Assembly (NCBI GenBank): GCA_002483395.1
Contig: DLHV01000141.1
Span: 4,355-14,850, forward strand
DNA: 10,496 nucleotides
Direction: 5' to 3'
DNA from: Chloracidobacterium sp. UBA7659
Lineage (GTDB): Bacteria; Acidobacteriota; Blastocatellia; Pyrinomonadales; Pyrinomonadaceae
In this document: piece after piece, positions 5,358 to 10,496 of the stretch
Position numbering within the stretch: position 1 is the stretch's first letter
Layout of the letters: every line of letters starts with the position of its first letter
The notes under the pieces: generated by a model
Told to the model about the DNA's origin: nothing
Seen by the model: the letters and a program-made list of their open reading frames with translations, nothing else
The model's database searches: none
Translations under genes and position numbers: made by a program

Positions 5358-7094
5358 TCATGCGCTCGTGTTCAAAACAGTCTTGAACGCCATCTTCGCC
5401 AGCTTCCACGTGCGGTCCCAATCGATCTTGCCGCCGTCGTCGCGGCCCATCAACTTGCTGACAAACATTTTGCGAAAGTCCTTGCCTTCGCGTCGGAGCA
5501 TAAATTCTTTTGCAAACGGTTTTGCCGTTTCAAAGAAATTGAACTCCGGATCGGTGATAATGCCTATACCTTCCAGCGTCATCAGGGCACGCATAATGTA
5601 CGTAAAATTCGACGGCAGGCGGAACGGGTAATCGTACATTACGTCCGCAAGATCATATGTCAGCTCCTTGAAGTTTACGTCCTTGAGTTTCAGGTTGAAA
5701 TGAAACTGGAACATCTTTTCGACTACCGGTTTTATCACGTCGTGCCGCGTTCCGGGCTTTAGAAAATCGAGTTCGATCAGGTCCTGGGCGATTCCGCCCG
5801 GATCTTTTCCGACTACATGGAAGAACGCGTCGATCATCTTTGCCTGAAGTTGGGGGGTAATGCGGCCAACCATACCAAAATCGAAGAATGCCACCCGGCC
5901 GTCGGCCATGACAAGCAAATTGCCCGGATGCGGGTCTGCATGAAAGAAACCGTCTTCGAGAAGCTGTTTGAGATAAGTCTTTATCAGCAAGCGATTTACT
6001 TTCTCGGGCGCGATCCCAAGGCGGGACTGTTCTTCAAGATCGGTGACCTTGGTGCCGTGTATGAACTCCATCGTCAGCACCTTCGAAGTTGTCGCGTTCC
6101 AATAGATCTTCGGCACGTGTATATTCGACCAGTTCTTGAAATGATCGCGAAACGTTTCCGCGTTTCTGCCCTCTGCCTCGTAGTCCATCTCTTCGTGGAT
6201 CGTCACGTCGAATTCGCGCAACATCCCCGACCAATCGGCGTTTTCGTTTAGCTGCGGAAACCGTTCGGCAAACTTGGCAACGCTGCGCAAGATGCCGATG
6301 TCGCCCTTAATGACTGCTTCGAGATTGGGCCTTTGAACCTTTACGGCAACCTCTTCACCGGTATGGAGACGGGCGCGGTAAACCTGTCCGAGCGATGCGG
6401 CCGCAACCGGCTCAAGCTCAAATTCCGCATATACTTCGTTGATCTTCAGTCCGAGGTCTTTTTCGATACGGGCGAAGGCGATCTCATTCGGAAATGGCGG
6501 AACTTTGTCCTGCAGCTCGCCGAGAGCAACAACAAACGGCAGCGGCAGCAGGTCGGCCCGCGTTCCCATCGACTGACCGATCTTGATAAACGTCGGCCCA
6601 AGTTTTATCAACTGGTCCTTAAGCCAAACCGCCTGCTTTTCCTGATTAAGCTCTTTGTTTGCCTCGCTGCCGATAAAAAAGCGCCGGAGCAAAAGCATGA
6701 GCAGATGTAAAAACCATAAACGCGCCGAATACAATTTCTCGCCGTAAACCGCCATTCGCGTCAGCCGTTCTGCATTTTGCATTCGGCCCTTTGCCTGCTT
6801 CAACTGCTGCCCGTGATGAATATCGTATTGATCGAGGTACAGATAAAGCGACAGCATCCCGATAACACGCGACACCTGAAAAATACGAAGATAACCGCGC
6901 AAACCCACGTATCTGCGGCCGACCTCGCCTTCCGACGCAGCGAGTTGCCGCTCTTCGGCGATTATGTCCTCGTTGGAAACCTGTTTTGCGATCGGCAGCG
7001 TGGCTGTCGGAACCATCGTGCGTGAGCCGTTGCCGTTTTCACCTATTGCGGTTTCCTTCACCGCCAATGCCTGCTTTTCCAATACTTCGTTCAT
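5358..7094 (-). CDS. AarF/ABC1/UbiB family atypical protein kinase
   Basis: 578 residues, within the family range (about 500-600). Characteristic motifs in order: KIGQ at 171-174 inside a KxGQ-x-TRADLLP helix, the Ala-rich nucleotide loop AAASLGQV at 231-238, the lysine of VKVQRP (Lys252), the HADPHPGN catalytic loop at 385-392, and DFG at 405-407. The Ala-rich loop and KxGQ distinguish this family from canonical kinases; members are ATPases or small-molecule kinases that support quinone synthesis or lipid metabolism. Residues 120-140 and the C-terminal region hold hydrophobic stretches that could touch the membrane. It starts 10 bp after ribF, so the two are probably co-transcribed. The first 100 residues are charged and poorly conserved. 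The 3' end of this gene is duplicated 446 bp downstream. Which quinone or lipid it serves cannot be told. Confidence 0.92.
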   Translation of the reverse strand: MNEVLEKQALAVKETAIGENGNGSRTMVPTATLPIAKQVSNEDIIAEERQLAASEGEVGRRYVGLRGYLRIFQVSRVIGMLSLYLYLDQYDIHHGQQLKQAKGRMQNAERLTRMAVYGEKLYSARLWFLHLLMLLLRRFFIGSEANKELNQEKQAVWLKDQLIKLGPTFIKIGQSMGTRADLLPLPFVVALGELQDKVPPFPNEIAFARIEKDLGLKINEVYAEFELEPVAAASLGQVYRARLHTGEEVAVKVQRPNLEAVIKGDIGILRSVAKFAERFPQLNENADWSGMLREFDVTIHEEMDYEAEGRNAETFRDHFKNWSNIHVPKIYWNATTSKVLTMEFIHGTKVTDLEEQSRLGIAPEKVNRLLIKTYLKQLLEDGFFHADPHPGNLLVMADGRVAFFDFGMVGRITPQLQAKMIDAFFHVVGKDPGGIAQDLIELDFLKPGTRHDVIKPVVEKMFQFHFNLKLKDVNFKELTYDLADVMYDYPFRLPSNFTYIMRALMTLEGIGIITDPEFNFFETAKPFAKEFMLRREGKDFRKMFVSKLMGRDDGGKIDWDRTWKLAKMAFKTVLNTSA

Positions 7095-7104
7095 CTAAGA
7101 CTAT

Positions 7105-8058
7105 TCACAGCAAATCTAACATATTCCTTACGCCTTCGTGCCGGAAATAGTTCAATGCCCGCCGCGAATCTTTTTCGATCTGTGCCTTTAACTCGTCTAT
7201 TCCGTTGAACTTACGTTCGTCTCGAATTCGGTGCAGGAAGCGTACGCGAAGGACGTCGCCGTAAAGCTCCTCGTCAAAATCGAAGATGTACGTTTCTATC
7301 GAAGGCTCAACATCTTTTTTGAATGTCGGCCGCACGCCGATATTTGTTATGCTCCGCCGCCAAGTGCCGTCGAGCAGAGTCGCGGTCGCATAAACGCCGT
7401 AACGCGGGATAACACGGTTATGCGGCTTCAGATTTGCAGTCGGAAAGCCGATCGTGTGGCCGCGGCGGTTGCCACGAATAATCACGCCCTCGACGCCGTA
7501 TGGCCGCCCGAGCATCCGTCGCGCCAGGTTTACACGCCCGGCAGCAAGTTGATCGCGGATCCGCGACGAGCTGATTCGGTGACCGCGAAGCCGGACCTCA
7601 TCAACCTCGTCGGCAACGAAACTCAGTTCGCTGCTCAATTTGCGCAGCAGCTCGATATTCCCGCCGCGGCCCTTGCCAAAGGCAAACCCCTTGCCGAGAT
7701 AGACCTCTTTCGCATGTAGCCTGTCATGGACGATCTCGTACAAAAAACTTTCCGCGGGCTGCGCCGCAAATTCGCGGTCGAACGGGATGACAATCGCCTG
7801 CTCTATGCCCAGCACCTCAAAATTCGCGAGCCGCTGATCCAACGGTTGCAGCAGTGGCGGCGCCGATTCCGGGTACAAAACCGCTCGCGGATGCGGGTCG
7901 AACGTTATCGCCGTCGGTACCGCGTTTACAACCTTTGCCCTTTCAACGACGGTTTGCATTATCCGCTGATGTCCAAGATGCAGCCCGTCAAAAACGCCGA
8001 GCGTCAGCACCGTCGGCCGCAAAATACTGGCATTTTCCGTTCCGTGAAAAATCTTCAT
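7105..8058 (-). CDS. ribF: Bifunctional riboflavin kinase / FAD synthetase
   Basis: 317 residues from ATG 8058, the usual length for RibF. The N-terminal FAD synthetase half shows GVFDGLHLGH at 21-30 (nucleotidyltransferase HxGH), TFDPHP at 52-57 and SSSRIR at 163-168. The C-terminal riboflavin kinase half shows GFPTANL at 204-210, GVYA, NIGVRPTF and Glu255 in IETYIFDFD. The enzyme phosphorylates riboflavin to FMN and adenylates FMN to FAD in the cytoplasm. The frame is open to GTG 8100, but that would add 14 residues translated from a palindromic repeat, and the ATG matches family N-termini (MKIFHG). Upstream lies a REPIN-like element and then hldD; downstream the kinase gene follows after 10 bp. 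Confidence 0.95.
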   Translation of the reverse strand: MKIFHGTENASILRPTVLTLGVFDGLHLGHQRIMQTVVERAKVVNAVPTAITFDPHPRAVLYPESAPPLLQPLDQRLANFEVLGIEQAIVIPFDREFAAQPAESFLYEIVHDRLHAKEVYLGKGFAFGKGRGGNIELLRKLSSELSFVADEVDEVRLRGHRISSSRIRDQLAAGRVNLARRMLGRPYGVEGVIIRGNRRGHTIGFPTANLKPHNRVIPRYGVYATATLLDGTWRRSITNIGVRPTFKKDVEPSIETYIFDFDEELYGDVLRVRFLHRIRDERKFNGIDELKAQIEKDSRRALNYFRHEGVRNMLDLL

Positions 8059-8066
8059 AATAAGCT

Positions 8067-8143
8067 TGCAGAAGCCTGCGCGTGAGCAAGGGCGTAACAC
8101 CCAACATGACCATTACGCATTGCTAACATGCGGGGCTTCTGCA
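8067..8143. repeat. 77-bp imperfect palindromic repeat pair (REPIN-like) between hldD and ribF
   Basis: TGCAGAAGCC at 8067-8076 is perfectly inverted at 8134-8143. With small gaps the similarity continues inward: both arms, read from the outside, go on through a GC-rich TG segment to AGCAA and then GCGTAA, about 32 bp each, leaving a short centre near 8099-8111. The element fills the whole gap between hldD (stop at 8149) and ribF (start 8058) on the same strand, so in RNA it would form a hairpin that could separate or tune expression of the two genes. Its arms differ in sequence from the other palindromic elements of this window. Confidence 0.6.
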
Positions 8144-8148
8144 TTCAT

Positions 8149-9150
8149 TCAATCGCCAAGGTGCTTACCCGGCACCAGATAGTTTTGCACATAATCGGCC
8201 ACCGCCTCATCCAAAGCTGTTAGATCGGCGGAATATCCTGCGTCGCGGATCCGCGTCAGATCGGCCTGCGTGTGATATTGATAGCGATCTCGCAGTTGCT
8301 CCGGCATATCGACATATTCTACGTTTAACGGGCGACCAAGTGCCTTAAAGATCGCCGCCGCCAAAGCGTTCCATGTGTGCATCTCGCCCGAACCGACATT
8401 GAAAAGCCCTCCGGTGTCAGTAGCCCGCACGTCAGTAAGGGCTCCTTCACCAATAAAATACAACGTCATTTCAACCGCGTCTTTTACATAAACAAAATCG
8501 CGGCCGAACTCGCCGTCGGCGTAATTCGGATTTGCACTCTTAAAAAGTTTTAGTTTGCCCGTCTCGTTTATTTGTCCGAACGCCTTGTTTACGAGCGAGC
8601 GCATATCGCCCTTGTGATTTTCGTTCGGGCCGAAGACGTTGAAATACTTTAGCCCCACGATTTTTTCAAACATGCCGCTGCGTGCAGCGTGTTGATCAAA
8701 AATATGCTTCGACTCGCCGTAAAGATTCAGCGGGCGAAGTTTGTCGAGATCGCCAGTGCCGTCCGCCATGCCCGCCGACCCGTCGCCATAAGTCGCCGCC
8801 GACGAAGCGTAGATAAATCGAATATCGTGTCGAAAGGCAAACTCGGCCAGATCCTTCGTGTACTGATAATTGTTGCGCATCATGAATTCACGGTTCGTCT
8901 CGGTCGTCGAGGAACACGCACCCATGTGAATGATCGCGTCCGTCTCTTTGAAATCATCTAACCGCGCAATAAAATCATCAGCGTCAACAAAGTCGGCAAA
9001 CTTCAGCGGCGCAAGATTCTTCTCCTTAGCAGCGTCGTCCCTGCGATCGACAACAACAATATCCTCGCGCCCAAGCTCATTCAGCCGCCAAACGATCGCA
9101 CTGCCGATAAACCCCGAACCGCCGGTCACGATAATCGTTGCGTCAGGCAT
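8149..9150 (-). CDS. hldD: ADP-L-glycero-D-manno-heptose 6-epimerase
   Basis: 333 residues, an extended short-chain dehydrogenase/reductase. The N-terminal nucleotide-binding loop is TGGSGFIG at 9-16, with VVDRRDD after the second strand. HMGACSSTTE at 75-84 is a hallmark of HldD/RfaD. The catalytic set is Ser116/Ser117 in YASSAATYG and Tyr144-Lys148 in LNLYGESK; FNVFGPNE follows. It converts ADP-D-glycero-D-manno-heptose to the L-glycero form, the last step of the nucleotide-heptose pathway feeding the LPS inner core, in the cytoplasm. This supports a Gram-negative outer membrane. No other hld or waa gene is next to it, so here the pathway is not clustered. UDP-glucose 4-epimerase-like enzymes are related, but the ACSSTTE stretch favours HldD. 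Confidence 0.93.
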   Translation of the reverse strand: MPDATIIVTGGSGFIGSAIVWRLNELGREDIVVVDRRDDAAKEKNLAPLKFADFVDADDFIARLDDFKETDAIIHMGACSSTTETNREFMMRNNYQYTKDLAEFAFRHDIRFIYASSAATYGDGSAGMADGTGDLDKLRPLNLYGESKHIFDQHAARSGMFEKIVGLKYFNVFGPNENHKGDMRSLVNKAFGQINETGKLKLFKSANPNYADGEFGRDFVYVKDAVEMTLYFIGEGALTDVRATDTGGLFNVGSGEMHTWNALAAAIFKALGRPLNVEYVDMPEQLRDRYQYHTQADLTRIRDAGYSADLTALDEAVADYVQNYLVPGKHLGD

Positions 9151-9245
9151 AAATGAAATGATATGTTACGAAGCCCTTCGGCGTCAGGCACGGCTGTTGC
9201 GGAGCCTAGAGACGTTGTGTTCCGGCGGGGCGTTGAATCGTGGAT

Positions 9246-10148
9246 TTACTTCAGTAGGTAGTTCGTGATTGACCAAGAGCCGTCTTTCTCGAGCAATAGC
9301 GCGACCAACTCAACACCTACTGGGCTATTCGCAAAGCTGCTATGGTATCCCAACACCGCGAGCGGACGGTCTGTCTTAGCCGGCAACGGACGCGCGAACG
9401 CAGCCGCGATCAGCTTTCTTGACTTGCTGGCTCCAAGGTCCTGTATCATCCGTAGGCAGTAACCAAGCCATTGTGTTTCGGTTATCCCAGCGCGAGATAT
9501 GGGCGAAAGCGCGGCGTAGCTTTCCTTGCATTTGTTGTTGTCCCAAAGTCTGAGCCAACCGCCTGCTGCCGTCTGTGCCTTCCCAAGCTGTGTGTCGAAG
9601 GCACCGCCGCTTTTCTCGGTCTTCGGAATGAAACTGATCGAATTGATAACCTTTTCAAACAGCGCGTGATCCTCTTTCGCGTATAGCACCTTGGAGATAT
9701 GAACATCGACCCAGTAGCCTTGCGAAACGTATTCGGCATACATATCAAGCATCTTCAGCGGCTGGCCGCGAACTTCAGGCCGATAGAATTCGAAGTGGCT
9801 GAAATCCTTTATTTTGCCCTTAGACAATTGCTCAAATTTGCCCCACTCTGGATTGCCTTGCGTGAGCACGTAATCGCGGCATTCTTCACTCGACTTGCAC
9901 TTGTCGACAGGTTCAATAAAAACGGAAACGTTCAGCTTCGTCGACTCGCTTGCCATCATGAAGTACACCGACGCGTCGTCCCTAGCCTGAACATGTGTGA
10001 TGTCTAGATCGTTCCACAGAACCCGCAACGTCCAGGGGGCCTTGATTGTCGTGAGATATACGCCATCGACAAAGCCATCCTGGGCCATGCAGGAGATGCT
10101 AGACAACAAGACTAAGACAAAACCATTTAGAATACAGGCAATTTTCAT
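9246..10148 (-). CDS. Secreted protein with C-terminal DUF4019 domain
   Basis: 300 residues. Residues 1-22 form a signal peptide: MKIAC start, hydrophobic core LNGFVLVLLSSIS, and cleavage probable after CMA before QDG. The context around Cys20 is a poor lipobox, so lipidation is doubtful. Residues about 25-175 form a region I do not recognise, rich in beta-type strands with cysteines at 84 and 90 that could form a disulfide. After a flexible linker (KTEKSGGAFD), residues about 190-300 match the DUF4019 pattern: AAGGWLRLWDNNKCKESYAALS, a W of ITETQWLGY, LGASKSRKL, VGVELVALLLEKDGSWSITNYLL. DUF4019 has no established function. The start is ATG 10148 with no evident ribosome site. It stands alone, followed by hldD after about 95 bp. 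Periplasmic or extracellular location is inferred. Confidence 0.75.
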   Translation of the reverse strand: MKIACILNGFVLVLLSSISCMAQDGFVDGVYLTTIKAPWTLRVLWNDLDITHVQARDDASVYFMMASESTKLNVSVFIEPVDKCKSSEECRDYVLTQGNPEWGKFEQLSKGKIKDFSHFEFYRPEVRGQPLKMLDMYAEYVSQGYWVDVHISKVLYAKEDHALFEKVINSISFIPKTEKSGGAFDTQLGKAQTAAGGWLRLWDNNKCKESYAALSPISRAGITETQWLGYCLRMIQDLGASKSRKLIAAAFARPLPAKTDRPLAVLGYHSSFANSPVGVELVALLLEKDGSWSITNYLLK

Positions 10149-10234
10149 AGGTTGGATGATAGCAGATTAAAAACAGATCCCGGATCCATCGAAGATACAG
10201 AGCCGATCCAACAAGTTCGAAAGTCGTGTGCACC

Positions 10235-10300
10235 TTACCATCCTAAAATGTAAGCGAACATCAGAGGCTCGACGATCGAGGCGTCGGATTCGACGATGAA
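10235..10300 (-). pseudogene. Second copy of the 3' end of the right-edge gene
   Basis: The 22 codons read FIVESDASIVEPLMFAYILGW and stop. The last 56 bp of this copy (10233-10288) match 10441-10496 at 52 of 56 bases, including bases just past the stop. Two of the differing bases change Ala to Glu and the others are silent. The copy begins directly at the border of the palindromic element (10302) with no start codon, so it is a fragment. The frame is open into the element but is not plausible as a gene. Confidence 0.75.
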
Positions 10301-10301
10301 C

Positions 10302-10442
10302 GGAGCGCTGACACTCTTGTCGGCATCGCCGCTTGCGGCGAAACGAATCGTTCGCGCTTCGCGCTCATGCGAACAAGAGAAATTACTTAAACGACAATTT
10401 CGCCGGGGGAACCGGCGATGCGGACAAGAGTGTCCGCGCTCC
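10302..10442. repeat. 141-bp palindromic element (REPIN/MITE-like) between two copies of a gene end
   Basis: Both ends read GGAGCGC inward, followed by a variable base and then GACACTCTTGTC, another variable base, GCATCGCCG and, after a few mismatches, GGCGAAA, so the terminal inverted repeats are about 45 bp with only a few differences. The centre contains GTTCGC paired with GCGAAC around a smaller GCG hairpin. It carries no gene. It sits exactly between the intact gene's stop region and a second copy of that gene end. The structure is that of a non-autonomous element moved by an outside enzyme; which enzyme is unknown. Confidence 0.75.
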
Positions 10443-10496
10443 TTACCATCCTAAAATGTAAGCAAACATCAGCGGGGCGACGATCGAGGCGTCGGA
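10443..10496 (-). CDS. C-terminus of a probable deoxyhypusine-synthase-like protein (cut by window edge)
   Basis: Only the last 17 codons and the TAA stop (10445-10443) are inside the window: SDASIVAPLMFAYILGW. The xDAS(I/L)VxPL pattern near the C-terminus resembles the end of deoxyhypusine synthases (the human enzyme has ADASLVFPLLVAETF there), and bacterial DHS-like proteins are known. Bacterial members may act as deoxyhypusine- or homospermidine-synthase-like NAD-dependent aminobutyl transferases. With so few residues the family is a suggestion. The duplicate of this end downstream shows the same protein pattern, which supports real coding. Confidence 0.45.
   Translation of the reverse strand, partial: SDASIVAPLMFAYILGW

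Noticed and set aside
5817..6251. 144-codon plus-strand frame inside the kinase gene
   Set aside because: Shadow frame opposite a gene with full kinase-family motifs; its translation has no domain character.
8059..8100. 14-residue upstream extension of RibF from GTG 8100
   Set aside because: It lies in the palindromic element; the ATG at 8058 matches RibF N-termini.
664..10496. CRISPR array among the repeats
   Set aside because: The repeats are single inverted pairs with different arms, not regularly spaced direct repeats with spacers.

Overview
The window looks like the chromosome of a Gram-negative, soil-type bacterium, most likely an Acidobacteriota member of the Blastocatellia/Pyrinomonadaceae type. 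The reasons are the C-terminus of a large Oar-like TonB-dependent receptor, LPS heptose synthesis (hldD), intermediate GC, and many different palindromic intergenic repeats. The taxonomy is inference; no rRNA or marker gene is present.

Layout. 2-640 (+) is the end of an outer-membrane receptor. 779-1555 (-) is a patatin-like phospholipase. It diverges from a NicO-type nickel/cobalt transporter at 1652-2356 (+), and the gap between the two starts is almost entirely a palindromic repeat. 2357-2844 holds no convincing gene but has repeated GTCCCA boxes. 2845-3579 (-) is a secreted CBM9-like protein. 3615-4822 (-) has the architecture of an integron gene cassette: an HNH-type zinc nuclease-like gene, an attC-like site directly after its stop, and a matching core site before its start. 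4876-5446 holds an orphan HigA-type antitoxin lying between the intact 3' end of an AarF/UbiB kinase gene and a diverged second copy of that 3' end. 5358-9150 (-) is the housekeeping block hldD - ribF - AarF/UbiB kinase, all on one strand. 9246-10148 (-) is a secreted DUF4019 protein. The right edge carries the last 17 codons of a probable deoxyhypusine-synthase-like gene (-), then a 141-bp palindromic element, then a second copy of the same gene end.

How the parts relate. ribF (FAD synthesis) and the kinase gene are 10 bp apart and probably co-transcribed; hldD lies upstream behind a 77-bp repeat. The rest is mosaic. There are four unrelated palindromic repeat pairs (REPIN-like), one cassette-like insertion, and two cases in which a foreign-looking piece sits between an intact gene and a duplicate of that gene's 3' end. 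The most notable items are the cassette with its exactly complementary core sites, and the recurring 3'-end duplications. No integrase, transposase, CRISPR array, tRNA or rRNA was seen.
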